A stretch of 64,000 nt of DNA from Amycolatopsis echigonensis (GTDB lineage: Bacteria; Actinomycetota; Actinomycetes; Mycobacteriales; Pseudonocardiaceae), in NCBI RefSeq assembly GCF_014174495.1, contig NZ_JACJHR010000012.1:62001-126000 (forward strand). Direction: 5' to 3'. The position numbers and the translations under genes are program-made. Shown here one piece after another: positions 25,046 through 34,352 of this stretch. The notes beneath the pieces are model-generated. The model was given only the letters and a program-made list of their open reading frames with translations. It made no database searches and had not been told where the DNA came from. Each line of letters opens with the position of its first letter. The stretch's first letter is position 1.

Positions 25046-26373
25046 CCACACTACGGCGCAGGTTGCTCGGCCTGCTGCTGGTGGCGGTGCTCGTCGGCGG
25101 GATCGCGCTCAGCATCGCGATGTACGACAAGGCGTTCAGCAAGTTCGTCACGGTGAAGCTCGACGCGGGCAGCATCGGCAACCAATTGCTCAAGCAGTCC
25201 GACGTGAAGGTCCGCGGTCTGATCGTCGGTTCGGTGCAGGACATCAAGGCCACCGAGAACGGCGCGGAACTGACGCTGGCGATGGACCCGGAGTCGGTGA
25301 AGCTGATTCCGGAGAACGTGTCCGCGCGCTTCCTTCCGAAGACGTTGTTCGGCGAACGCTACGTGTCGCTGGAGATTCCGAAGGACCCGTCGGCCAAAAC
25401 GCTTTCCCAGGGCGACGTGATCACCCAGGACCGCACTTCGAGCGCGATCGAACTGGAGCAGGCGCTGGAGCACCTGATGCCGGTGCTGCAGGCGGTTCAG
25501 CCGCAGAAGCTGTCCAGCACGCTCAGCGCGATCTCGACCGCGCTGCAGGGCCGCGGCAAACCGCTCGGCGAAACGCTTTCGCAGCTCGGGCAGTACATCG
25601 GCGACCTGAACCCGCACGAGCCGGAACTGCAGCACAACCTGCAGGCGCTCGCGGAGTTCTCCGGGCACCTGAGCAACGCGACGCCGGATCTGGTGCAGAG
25701 CCTGGACAACCTGAGCACGACGACGCGCACCGTGGTCGCCGAGCAGGCGAACCTCTCGAGCCTCTACGGCAACCTCACCACGGCGTCGCAGGACCTGCAG
25801 TCGTTCCTGGAAGCGAACTCGCAGAACCTGATCAGCCTCGCCAGCACCGCGCGCCCGACCGCGGAGCTGCTCGCGAAGTACTCGCCGGAATACCCGTGCG
25901 TGCTGAAGCAGATGGCGAAGGTCGTGCCGGTCGCGGACGCGGCGCTGGGCAAGTACAACGGCAAGCCCGGCTTGAACGCGACCATTGAGGTCGTCGTGAA
26001 CCGCGGGCCGTACAAGCCGGGCGAGGAACCGCGGTTCGAGGACAAGCGCGGTCCGCGCTGCTACGACCTCAACCCCGCGCCGGACCCGTTCCCGCAGGAG
26101 CCGCCGGACGGCCCGTTCAAGGACGGCACCAAACAGGGTCCGGCTCCGAAGACCGTGGGCGAGGGCCTGAACCCGGCCAACTTCAAGGGTGACGCGGCCG
26201 GGCTCAACGGCGGCGGAGCCTCGGGCGGCAACCCGGTCAACACCGCGGCCGAGAACAACTTCCTCGCCGCGCTGGTCAGCCCGGAGATGGGGATTCCGCA
26301 GGGACAGTTCCCGGGCTGGGGCTCGCTGCTCGTCGGCCCGCTCTACCGGGGCACGGAGGTGACGGTCAAGTGA
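25042..26373 (+). CDS. MCE family protein A
   Basis: 443 residues. N-terminal signal-anchor (about 8-27), an MCE domain at about 38-115 (VKLDAGSIGNQLLKQSDVKVRG, LFGERYVSLEIP), a long helical needle region, then a Pro/Gly-rich C-terminus with paired cysteines. MCE subunits form a hexameric tunnel carrying lipids or steroids across the cell envelope. First of six different mce genes; ATG at 25042 overlaps the permease stop. Confidence 0.93.
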   Translation: MTTLRRRLLGLLLVAVLVGGIALSIAMYDKAFSKFVTVKLDAGSIGNQLLKQSDVKVRGLIVGSVQDIKATENGAELTLAMDPESVKLIPENVSARFLPKTLFGERYVSLEIPKDPSAKTLSQGDVITQDRTSSAIELEQALEHLMPVLQAVQPQKLSSTLSAISTALQGRGKPLGETLSQLGQYIGDLNPHEPELQHNLQALAEFSGHLSNATPDLVQSLDNLSTTTRTVVAEQANLSSLYGNLTTASQDLQSFLEANSQNLISLASTARPTAELLAKYSPEYPCVLKQMAKVVPVADAALGKYNGKPGLNATIEVVVNRGPYKPGEEPRFEDKRGPRCYDLNPAPDPFPQEPPDGPFKDGTKQGPAPKTVGEGLNPANFKGDAAGLNGGGASGGNPVNTAAENNFLAALVSPEMGIPQGQFPGWGSLLVGPLYRGTEVTVK

Positions 26374-27398
26374 GGGGACTCGCCGCACCGCTGATCAAGC
26401 TGTCGATCTTCGTGGTCGTCACGGTGCTGTTCACGACAGTGCTCGGCATCAGCATCGCGAACATCAACACCACCAGCACCAGCACCTACTCCGCGCGGTT
26501 CACCGACGCCACGCTCCTGCTGCCGAACGACGACGTGCGCATCGCGGGCGTCCGCGTCGGCCAGGTCAAGGACGTGAAGATCGTCGACAAGCGCCAGGCG
26601 CAGGTGGACTTCGAGGTCGACTCCGGGCGCAAGCTCCCGGCAGGCGTCACGGCGCAGATCAAGTTCCGCAACCTGGTCGGCCAGCGCTACGTCTCGCTCG
26701 GCGAGGGCGACGACACCAGCGGCGCGACGCTCAAGCCGGGCGACACGATCCCGCTCGAGCGCACCACGCCCGCGCTGGACCTGACCGAACTGTTCAACGG
26801 GTTCAAGCCGCTGTTCACCGCGCTGAACCCGGACGACGTCAACAAGCTGTCCTACGAGGTCATCCAGGTGCTGCAGGGCGAGGGCGGCACGGTGGAAAGC
26901 CTGCTGTCCCACACAGCCTCGCTGGCCACCACGATCGCCAACAAGGACCAGGTGATCGGCGAGGTCATCGACAACCTCAACTCGGTCCTGGACACGGTCA
27001 ACCAGCACACCCCGCAGCTCAACGACCTGATCGTGAAGCTGCAGCAGCTGGTGTCCGGCCTGGCCGCGGACCGCAAGCCGATCGGCGACGCGATCGAGGG
27101 GCTGGGCAACCTGGCCACCACGACCGCCGGTCTGCTGACCGACGCGCGGGCGCCGTTGAAGGACGACATCGCCGCTCTGGGCAAGCTCACCACGAACCTG
27201 AACCAGAACGAGCCGCTTGTCGAACACTTCATCCAGTTCATGCCGAAGAAGGTCAGTGCGCTCACGCGCACCGCCGACTACGGCTCGTGGTTCAACTTCT
27301 ACTCCTGCGAGATGACCGGGACGGTCGGCGCGCCGCCGCTGCTGCCGCCGACGAACTTCACGCTCGCGCCGGTGAGTCGGGACAGGTGCAAGCCATGA
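26370..27398 (+). CDS. MCE family protein B
   Basis: 342 residues. Signal-anchor at about 9-30, MCE domain YSARFTDATLLLPNDDVRIAGVRVGQV through GQRYVSLGEGDD, then a coiled needle region and a C-terminal part with two cysteines. Start GTG at 26370 overlapping the previous stop. Second subunit of the predicted hexamer. Confidence 0.93.
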   Translation: MRGLAAPLIKLSIFVVVTVLFTTVLGISIANINTTSTSTYSARFTDATLLLPNDDVRIAGVRVGQVKDVKIVDKRQAQVDFEVDSGRKLPAGVTAQIKFRNLVGQRYVSLGEGDDTSGATLKPGDTIPLERTTPALDLTELFNGFKPLFTALNPDDVNKLSYEVIQVLQGEGGTVESLLSHTASLATTIANKDQVIGEVIDNLNSVLDTVNQHTPQLNDLIVKLQQLVSGLAADRKPIGDAIEGLGNLATTTAGLLTDARAPLKDDIAALGKLTTNLNQNEPLVEHFIQFMPKKVSALTRTADYGSWFNFYSCEMTGTVGAPPLLPPTNFTLAPVSRDRCKP

Positions 27399-28381
27399 AG
27401 TCCTTCCAGAAACGCAATCCGATCCCGATCGCCCTGGTCGGCATCGCGGTGATGGCGCTCGGCCTCGTCGCCGCGCTGAACTCCGACGACCTGCCGGTGA
27501 TCGGCGGCGGCACCACCTACAGCGCGGACTTCTCCGAAGCGGCCGGGCTGCAGAAGGACAACGACGTGCGGATCGCCGGCGTGAAGGTCGGCAAGGTGTC
27601 CGACATCAAGCTCGACGGCCCGAACGTCAAGGTGTCGTTCAAGGTCAAGGACGCCTGGATGGGCGACAAGACCACGGCGGCGATCAAGATCAAGACGCTG
27701 CTGGGCCAGAAGTACCTCGCGCTCGACCCGCAGGGCAACGGCACGCTCGACCCGGGCAGCCCGATCCCGCGCGACCGCACGATGTCGCCGTACGACGTGC
27801 TCGACGCGTTCCGCGGCCTGTCGCAGACGGTCGACGCGATCGACACGAACCAGCTGTCCAAGAGCTTCGAGGCGATCACCCAGACGTTCTCGAACACCCC
27901 GCAGGACGTGAAGGGCGCGCTGTCCGGGCTGTCGAAGCTGTCGGACACGATCGCCAAGCGCGATTCGCAGCTGGCGAACCTGCTGGCCAACACGCGGGAG
28001 GTGTCGCAGACGCTGGTCGACCGCGACGCCGAGGTGCAGAAGCTGATCACCGACGGCAACCAGCTGCTCGACGAGATCGGCAAGCGCGAGCAGGCGATCA
28101 AGACGCTGCTCGACGGTTCGAGGCAGCTCTCGACGCAGTTGCAGGGCCTGGTCGACGACAACGACGGCCAGCTGAACCCGGTGCTCACCCAGCTCGACCA
28201 GCTCACGTCGATGCTGCAGCGCAACCAGGACTCGCTGGCGCAGGGAATCCAGAAGTTCGCGCCGTTCATCCGGGTCTTCAACAACACGATCGGCACCGGG
28301 CACTGGTTCGACAACTACATCTGCGGCCTGGTGCTTCCTTCGGTCGGCCCGCTCAATCCGGAGGGGTGCAACTCCAAATGA
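27395..28381 (+). CDS. MCE family protein C
   Basis: 328 residues. Signal-anchor at about 9-26, MCE domain YSADFSEAAGLQKDNDVRIAGV through LGQKYLALDPQG, helical needle region with repeated Gln/Leu heptads, and a C-terminal NNTIGTGHWFDNYICG segment common in MceC-type subunits. ATG at 27395 overlaps the previous stop. Confidence 0.93.
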   Translation: MKSFQKRNPIPIALVGIAVMALGLVAALNSDDLPVIGGGTTYSADFSEAAGLQKDNDVRIAGVKVGKVSDIKLDGPNVKVSFKVKDAWMGDKTTAAIKIKTLLGQKYLALDPQGNGTLDPGSPIPRDRTMSPYDVLDAFRGLSQTVDAIDTNQLSKSFEAITQTFSNTPQDVKGALSGLSKLSDTIAKRDSQLANLLANTREVSQTLVDRDAEVQKLITDGNQLLDEIGKREQAIKTLLDGSRQLSTQLQGLVDDNDGQLNPVLTQLDQLTSMLQRNQDSLAQGIQKFAPFIRVFNNTIGTGHWFDNYICGLVLPSVGPLNPEGCNSK

Positions 28382-29559
28382 CCGACACCCGCTTCGGCCA
28401 GTCGCTCATGCGCGGCATGACGATCGCGATCGTGCTCGCGCTCGTGGTGGCGGGCGCGCTCTGGTGGACCCTCAAGGACGCCGGCCGCAACCACCTGACC
28501 GCGTACTTCTCCGGCGCCGTCGGCCTCTACGAGGGCAACAGCGTCCGGATGCTCGGCGTGGACATGGGCACGGTGACCAAGATCCAGCCGATGGGCAACC
28601 AGGTCCGGGTCGACCTCGAATACGACCGCTCGGTCGCGGTGCCCGCCGACGCGAAGGCGCTGATCGTGGCCCCGTCGCTGGTCAGCGACCGCTACATCCA
28701 GCTCGCCCCGGCCTACACCGGCGGCCCGCGGATCTCCGACGGCGCGACGATCGGCCTCGACCGCACCGAGGTGCCGCTGGAGGTCGACCAGCTCGCCGCC
28801 AGCCTCGCCAAGGTCAGCGAGACGCTGGGGCCGAACGGGGCCAACAAGAACGGCTCGCTGTCGGACCTGCTGAACACCGCGGCGAACAACCTCGACGGCA
28901 ACGGCAAGGCGCTGCACGACACGATCACCAAGCTCGGGCAGGCGTCCGGAACGCTGGCGGGCAACAAGGACGACCTCTTCCAGACGGTGCAGAACCTGGG
29001 CAAGTTCTCCCAGACGCTCGCCAACAGCGACGGCCAGGTGCGCCAGTTCGAAAGCCAGCTCGCCGACGTGAGCGGATTCCTCGCCGGGGAGAAGGACAAT
29101 CTCGCCCAGACGGTGCAGCAGCTCGGCACCACGCTGCAGTCGGTGCAGGGTTTCATCGAACGCAACCGCGGCCGATTGAAGTCCAATGTGGACAAACTGG
29201 CCAGCGTGACGAAGGTGCTGGTGGACCAGCGCAGCTCGCTCGCCGAGATCCTCGACGTCGCGCCGGTGGCACTGGAGAACATCGTCGGCGTCTACAACGG
29301 CTCGTCCGGCACGCTCGACACGCGGCCGAACCTCAACGAGCTGACCCAGCCGCCGCTGGTGATGGTCTGCAGCCTGCTCAAGCAGACCTCGGTGACCAAG
29401 CAGCTGCTCGGCAACGCCTGCGACGGCATCGCCAAGGTGGTCGACGGCGCGGTTCCGCTCCCGTCCACCGCGCAGGTCATCCAGGCGATGCAGAACGGCC
29501 AGCTGCCGCCGCTGCCGCTCCCGCTGCAGGGCCAGGTCTACGGGACGCAGGGGAGCTGA
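28378..29559 (+). CDS. MCE family protein D
   Basis: 393 residues. Signal-anchor at about 13-31, MCE domain TAYFSGAVGLYEGNSVRMLGV through VSDRYIQLAPAYTGG, long helical region and a Pro/Leu-rich tail LPPLPLPLQ typical of MceD subunits. ATG at 28378 overlaps the previous stop; an earlier in-frame start at 28366 inside mceC is unlikely. Confidence 0.93.
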   Translation: MTDTRFGQSLMRGMTIAIVLALVVAGALWWTLKDAGRNHLTAYFSGAVGLYEGNSVRMLGVDMGTVTKIQPMGNQVRVDLEYDRSVAVPADAKALIVAPSLVSDRYIQLAPAYTGGPRISDGATIGLDRTEVPLEVDQLAASLAKVSETLGPNGANKNGSLSDLLNTAANNLDGNGKALHDTITKLGQASGTLAGNKDDLFQTVQNLGKFSQTLANSDGQVRQFESQLADVSGFLAGEKDNLAQTVQQLGTTLQSVQGFIERNRGRLKSNVDKLASVTKVLVDQRSSLAEILDVAPVALENIVGVYNGSSGTLDTRPNLNELTQPPLVMVCSLLKQTSVTKQLLGNACDGIAKVVDGAVPLPSTAQVIQAMQNGQLPPLPLPLQGQVYGTQGS

Positions 29560-29560
29560 C

Positions 29561-30793
29561 GTGAAGCGACTGACGAAGTTCGCCGCGGGCGGGGCGCTCG
29601 CCACGGTGACCGCGCTCGTGCTGAGCGGCTGCTCGTTCAACGGCGTCTACGACGTCCCGCTGCCCGGCGGGGCCGACCTCGGCAGCCATCCGTACACGGT
29701 GAAGATCCAGTTCAAGGACGTGCTCGACCTCGTCCCGCAGTCCGGGGTGAAGGTCAACGAGGTGCCGGTCGGGCAGGTCAAGTCGATCGGGCTGACGCCG
29801 GACGGCTGGCACGCCGAGGTGACCGTCGAGGTCAACGGCGACGTCAAGCTGCCCGCCAACGCGATGGCCAACGTGAAGCAGTCGAGCTTGCTCGGCGAGA
29901 AGTACGTGGAGCTGGCCTCGCCGGGCGGGAACGAGGCGACCGGGCAGCTGGCGAACGGGGCGACCATCCCGCTCGCGCGCACCGGCCGCGACGTCGAGGT
30001 CGAGGAGGTGCTCGGTGCGCTGTCCCTGCTGCTCAACGGCGGCGGCGTGGACCAGCTCAACACGATCACCAAGGAGCTCAACAACGCCACGTCCGGCCGC
30101 GAGCCGGACATCAAGGCGCTGCTCAACAACGCGAACGAGCTGGTCACCAACCTCGACAACCAGTCGGCCAACATCACCCGCGCGCTCGACGGCCTCAACC
30201 GGCTGTCCATGACGCTGCGTGACCAGAAGGACAAGCTGGTCGGCGCGGTCGACAACCTCGGGCCCGGGCTCGGGGTGCTGGAACAGCAGCGTGGCCAGCT
30301 GGTGACCATGCTGAACGCGCTCAACAACCTCTCCGGGGTCGCGACTGACACGGTGAACCGGAGCAAGGCGGACCTGGTGGCGGACCTGAAGGCGCTCACG
30401 CCGACGCTGCAGAAGCTCGGCGAGGCGGGCAACGACCTGCCCAAGGCGCTGGAGATCCTGCTGACCTACCCGTTCACCGACCAGGCCTACAACGACGTCA
30501 AGGGCGACTACTTCAACCTGTTCGCCAAGATCGACTTGAACCTCAAGGACGTCATCGACAACCTGGGCCGCAGCAGGCAGAACGGGCTGAACGGCCTGAT
30601 CCCGGCTCCCGGGCTGACCGGCGGCGTCGAGGGCACGCCGTCGAACCAGCCGCCGCCGCTGTCGTTCCCGGGCAGCCAGCCCGCGCAGCAACAGCAGCCG
30701 GCTCCGTCTTCGACCGGCGGCCAGGGCGGCGGACAGCCGTCGCAGGGCGGGTTGTCCGGCCTGTTCGGGGTGCTTTCCGGAGGTGCTGGCTGA
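29561..30793 (+). CDS. MCE family lipoprotein E
   Basis: 410 residues. Lipoprotein signal with lipobox LSGC (Cys24), the hallmark of MceE (LprK-like) subunits. The MCE domain is YTVKIQFKDVLDLVPQSGVKVNEVPVG through LLGEKYVELASPGG, followed by a helical region and a Gln/Pro/Gly-rich tail. GTG at 29561 after GGGGAG, one base after the mceD stop. Lipid anchoring at the outer face of the membrane is expected. Confidence 0.94.
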   Translation: MKRLTKFAAGGALATVTALVLSGCSFNGVYDVPLPGGADLGSHPYTVKIQFKDVLDLVPQSGVKVNEVPVGQVKSIGLTPDGWHAEVTVEVNGDVKLPANAMANVKQSSLLGEKYVELASPGGNEATGQLANGATIPLARTGRDVEVEEVLGALSLLLNGGGVDQLNTITKELNNATSGREPDIKALLNNANELVTNLDNQSANITRALDGLNRLSMTLRDQKDKLVGAVDNLGPGLGVLEQQRGQLVTMLNALNNLSGVATDTVNRSKADLVADLKALTPTLQKLGEAGNDLPKALEILLTYPFTDQAYNDVKGDYFNLFAKIDLNLKDVIDNLGRSRQNGLNGLIPAPGLTGGVEGTPSNQPPPLSFPGSQPAQQQQPAPSSTGGQGGGQPSQGGLSGLFGVLSGGAG

Positions 30794-32055
30794 TGTTGCT
30801 GCGCAGGACGAAAATCCAGCTGGTGGTCTTCGCGATCATCTCGGTCGTGGCCATCGTGTACGCGCTGATCCGGTTCGCCGGCCTCGGCACGGTCTTCGGC
30901 AGCAGCGGCTACACGGTCAAGCTGCAGCTCAACGAATCCGGCGGGATCTTCACCAACGCCGAGGTGACCTACCGCGGGTTCAACGTCGGCCGCGTCGGGC
31001 AGCTGCGGCTGACCCAGACCGGGCTCGAGGCGGACCTGAACATCGACCCGTCGGCCCCGCGCGTGCCGTCCGACCTCGACGCGGTCATCGCCAACCGGTC
31101 CGCGGTCGGCGAGCAGTACGTGGACCTGCGGCCGAAGAACGACCAGGGCCCGTACCTGGCGAGCGGTTCGGTGATCCCGGCCGCGCGCACCACGACCCCG
31201 GTCAGCACCGACCGGCTCCTCGGCGACCTCGATTCGCTGTCGGCCTCGGTGCCGACCGACTCGCTGCGGAAGGTCGTCGACGAGTCCTACGACGCGTTCC
31301 GCGGCACCGGCGGCGACCTGCAGAGGCTGCTCGACACCGCGCGCAGCTTCACCACCACCGCGCAGCAGTACCTGCCGCAGACCGTGCAGCTGCTGCAGGC
31401 CGGCGGCCAGGTGCTGGACACGCAGAACGACGAGGCGTCGAACTTCGCGTCCTTCTCCAAGAGCCTCAACCAGCTCAGCGGGACGCTCAAGAACTCCGAC
31501 GGCGACCTGCGCAAGCTGATCGGCGTCACCCCCCAGGTGGCGACCCAGATCAGCGAGGTCGTCAAGGAGACCGGGCCCGGTCTCGGCGCGCTGACCGCGA
31601 ACCTGCTGACCACGGCCAACCTGACCGTGACCCGGCTGGACGGTCTCGAACAGGGCCTGGTGACCTACCCGGCACTGGCGGCCGCCGCGCCGTCGGTGGC
31701 CCCCGGCGACGGGACCGCGCACCTCGGCCTGGTGCTGAACCTGTTCAACCCGCCGTCGTGCACGAAGGGCTATCTGCCCTACAGCCAGTACCGTCCGGGG
31801 TCGGACACCTCGCCCCGGCCGGAGGACGACAAGGCCTACTGTGCGGAACCGAAGGGCAGCCCGATCAACGTCCGGGGTTCCCAGAACGCGCCCTACAACG
31901 GCGTGCCGGTGCAGCCGTCGCAGCAGGACATCGCGGCGAACCAGAACCGGCCCGCGCAGCAGCTGCAGGAGCAGCGCGACGCTCAGGTGCCGGGCGTGGT
32001 CGGCAGCCCCGGGGTGTCCCTGAACAGCATGGGCTCGCTGCTGGGGCTCGGCTGA
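30793..32055 (+). CDS. MCE family protein F
   Basis: 420 residues. Signal-anchor at about 11-28, MCE domain YTVKLQLNESGGIFTNAEVTYRGFNVG through VGEQYVDLRPKND, needle region and a disordered Gln-rich tail. ATG at 30793 overlaps the previous stop by one base (TGATG). Last of the six MCE subunits. Confidence 0.93.
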   Translation: MLLRRTKIQLVVFAIISVVAIVYALIRFAGLGTVFGSSGYTVKLQLNESGGIFTNAEVTYRGFNVGRVGQLRLTQTGLEADLNIDPSAPRVPSDLDAVIANRSAVGEQYVDLRPKNDQGPYLASGSVIPAARTTTPVSTDRLLGDLDSLSASVPTDSLRKVVDESYDAFRGTGGDLQRLLDTARSFTTTAQQYLPQTVQLLQAGGQVLDTQNDEASNFASFSKSLNQLSGTLKNSDGDLRKLIGVTPQVATQISEVVKETGPGLGALTANLLTTANLTVTRLDGLEQGLVTYPALAAAAPSVAPGDGTAHLGLVLNLFNPPSCTKGYLPYSQYRPGSDTSPRPEDDKAYCAEPKGSPINVRGSQNAPYNGVPVQPSQQDIAANQNRPAQQLQEQRDAQVPGVVGSPGVSLNSMGSLLGLG

Positions 32056-32091
32056 CTGGGATTTGATGACTGTTACCTACTCTGGAGTGTT

Positions 32092-32697
32092 ATGAGTGCC
32101 GAGCACGCGGTCGCCGAGGAAGAGGTGACCGCTGAGACGCCCGAACCGGCAACGGCGGCGGCGAAGGAAAAGTGGACGCTTCCCGGATCGCCGCGCGTCT
32201 GGCTGCTCGGGTCCGGGGCGTTCGCTCTCGCCGCGCTGGTGGTGGCGATCGTGTTCGGGATCATGTGGCTGGTCGCGGAGATGGACGGCGACCGGGACCT
32301 CGCCGCTGCACGCGACGACGTGCTCAAGGAGGGCGCCGCCGCGGTGCTGGCCTACACCCAGGTCGACTACCAGCATCTCGACGACTACTTCGCCAAGCAG
32401 AAGTCGGTGTCGAGCGACGACATGGCCAAGCAGATCGCGCAGGCCCAGCCGAACTACTCGAAGGCGCTGACCGACCAGAAGGTCAAGGTCACCACGACGA
32501 TCCAGGACATCGCGGTCGAGGAGCTCAACGACCACGACGGCAAGGCCAGCTTCCTGGCCGCGATCAGCACGGACACCTCGGCGGGCGGCAAGAACGCCAC
32601 CAAGGCGCTGCGGCTCGAGGTCCAGATGACCCGGGTCGGCAGCGACTGGAAGCTGTCCGGGATCGACCAAGTGCCGCTCGTCGCCGCCGGCCAGTAG
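32092..32697 (+). CDS. Mce-associated membrane protein 1
   Basis: 201 residues. Acidic N-terminus, one transmembrane helix at about 36-60 (WLLGSGAFALAALVVAIVFG), then an extracytoplasmic domain of the Mce-associated (Mas/VirB8-like) kind with the RDDVLKEGAAAVLAYTQVDYQHLDDY motif. Such proteins accompany every actinobacterial mce operon and stabilise the transporter. Start ATG at 32092, 36 bp after mceF. Confidence 0.88.
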   Translation: MSAEHAVAEEEVTAETPEPATAAAKEKWTLPGSPRVWLLGSGAFALAALVVAIVFGIMWLVAEMDGDRDLAAARDDVLKEGAAAVLAYTQVDYQHLDDYFAKQKSVSSDDMAKQIAQAQPNYSKALTDQKVKVTTTIQDIAVEELNDHDGKASFLAAISTDTSAGGKNATKALRLEVQMTRVGSDWKLSGIDQVPLVAAGQ

Positions 32698-32723
32698 CTT
32701 CACCCGCAGATCGGAGTTCCGCA

Positions 32724-33782
32724 GTGCCCCCCTCCCGTCGCCAGCCACCGCGCAGCAGCACGCCACCGGCCCGCAGGCCGAAGGTCGCCGGGCTGCGCAA
32801 GCCGTCGGACCCGGCGGCGCCGGCGGCCTCGCCCACACCGCGCCCCCGGCCGCGGCCGCTCCCTGACGCCGACCCGGCCGAGGTGACCCAGGAGCTGCGG
32901 ATCCCCCGCGGCGGACTGGCGCGTCCGGCGGAGCCGGAGACCGAACCCGCCGAAACCGAGGTCGCGGGGACCGCAGTCGAGGAAGACGCCGCTGAACCCG
33001 AGGCTTCCGCGGTCGCCGAGAAAGCCCCGGCCGAAGAGATCGACGCGCTCACCGGCGAGACCGTCGAGGAAGAGAAACCGGCCCGGCCGAGCCCGCGACG
33101 GAAGAAGCGGGACACCGGTTCGGAGAAGCCCTCGGACGTCGAGGAGGCCGAGACCAAGGCACGCACGCGCGAGGACGCCGCAGCCGCGGTTCCGGCGCAG
33201 CGGTCCGTGGTCAGCCGCAACACCGTGCGGGTCGCGCTGCTGCTGGTCGTCGGACTGGCTCTGGTGGCCGCGGCGGTCATCTTCCAGGTCAAGGGCTCGG
33301 ACGCGGCCGATTCGACGAGCAACCGCGCGGTGCTCGACGTGGCGAAGACCGCGCAGGTCAAGGACCAGGTCTCGAAGGCCATCGAGACGCTGTTCTCCTA
33401 CGACTTCAACAACATCAAGAAGACCGAGGACGCGGCCAACCAGCTGCTCGCGACCGACCAGGTCAAGGCCAGCTACAACGCGCTGATGGGCCAGGTCAAG
33501 AAGCTCGCGCCGGAGCAGAAGGTGGTCGTGACCTGCAAGGTCACCCGCAGCGCGGTGATCCGGCTGAACGGCGACCTCGCCCGGGTGATGCTGTTCATCG
33601 ACCAGACGTCGACGCGCGCGGACACCAAGCAGACCGCGGCCGGCACGGCGCAGATGCACGTGGACGCCCAGCTGCAGGGCAACACCTGGAAGATCACCGA
33701 CATGGACACCTACAAGGCCGCCGGACCGGCCGCTGGCGCACCCGCGCCGTCCGCCCCGGCTTCGGCCCCGCCGTCGAAGTAG
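32724..33782 (+). CDS. Mce-associated membrane protein 2
   Basis: 352 residues. The first 160 are a Pro/Glu/Ala-rich disordered cytoplasmic region, followed by a transmembrane helix near 168-190 and a Mas/VirB8-like outer domain (AIETLFSYDFNNIKKTEDAANQLL). The Pro/Ala-rich tail ends the protein. Start GTG at 32724 after GGAG; a longer upstream frame overlaps the first Mas gene and was rejected. Closes the operon. Confidence 0.86.
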   Translation: MPPSRRQPPRSSTPPARRPKVAGLRKPSDPAAPAASPTPRPRPRPLPDADPAEVTQELRIPRGGLARPAEPETEPAETEVAGTAVEEDAAEPEASAVAEKAPAEEIDALTGETVEEEKPARPSPRRKKRDTGSEKPSDVEEAETKARTREDAAAAVPAQRSVVSRNTVRVALLLVVGLALVAAAVIFQVKGSDAADSTSNRAVLDVAKTAQVKDQVSKAIETLFSYDFNNIKKTEDAANQLLATDQVKASYNALMGQVKKLAPEQKVVVTCKVTRSAVIRLNGDLARVMLFIDQTSTRADTKQTAAGTAQMHVDAQLQGNTWKITDMDTYKAAGPAAGAPAPSAPASAPPSK

Positions 33783-33801
33783 AGGCGGTCTCAGCCAGGC
33801 G

Positions 33802-34269
33802 TCACGGCCCGTTCCCGGAAGCTCCGGGGGCGGGCCGTTGGCGTGCCAGCGTCCGGTAGGCCGTCCGGAGCGGCTCCTGCGTCAGCTCGTGCGGGGTTTC
33901 CGGCGGGGTCAGAGGTTCGGGGACGGAAGCGGCCAGCCGGTCCAGCAGAGCGACCGTGAGGCCGTCCAATTCGGCGCGCAGCACAGACAGGTCGGGGCCG
34001 GCGGACGGCCGTTCGTCGGGATGCGCGGTCCAGCGCGCGAAAAGCCGATGCTGCACCTGCTTGCTCGCCGCGATCTGGTCGGAGAGGAAGTCGGCGGCGA
34101 GGTCCGGGTCGAGGCCCAGGTCGCGGGCGAGGGCCCGGACGCGGGCGAGCTCGCGCTCTTCGCGGACGGGATCGTCGACGGGCCGTCCAGCCCCGAACTT
34201 CGCGGCGGCGACCTGCTCGCTGATCACCAGCCTGCGCAGGATCAGCTCGGGAAGCGAGTCGGCTGTCAC
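33802..34269 (-). CDS. Chorismate mutase, AroQ-gamma-like, without signal peptide
   Basis: 155-residue all-helical protein similar to the secreted chorismate mutase of M. tuberculosis (Rv1885c class), converting chorismate to prephenate. Recognisable positions: VAAAKF (Lys24), DDPVRE (Asp33, Arg36), LDPDLAADFLSDQIAASKQVQ, then RLFARW. No signal sequence is seen, whereas AroQ-gamma enzymes are normally exported. An upstream part of the frame is not hydrophobic either. The start is probably GTG at 34269 (a GTG at 34281 is the alternative). A Pro-rich tail (SVPEPLTPPETPHE) follows the domain. Divergent from the ADP-ribosylglycohydrolase gene. Confidence 0.75.
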   Translation of the reverse strand: MTADSLPELILRRLVISEQVAAAKFGAGRPVDDPVREERELARVRALARDLGLDPDLAADFLSDQIAASKQVQHRLFARWTAHPDERPSAGPDLSVLRAELDGLTVALLDRLAASVPEPLTPPETPHELTQEPLRTAYRTLARQRPAPGASGNGP

Positions 34270-34352
34270 CGTCGTGCACACCCCCGCCGGAACTCGTGAT
34301 CCATTCGGCAGTTTACCCAGTGAAGGCGTGAAGAAGTGGCTACTCTTCGCCG

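Noticed and set aside
33791..34279. Arg/Pro-rich minus-strand frame overlapping the chorismate mutase
   Set aside because: Low-complexity shadow; the other frame has chorismate mutase motifs.
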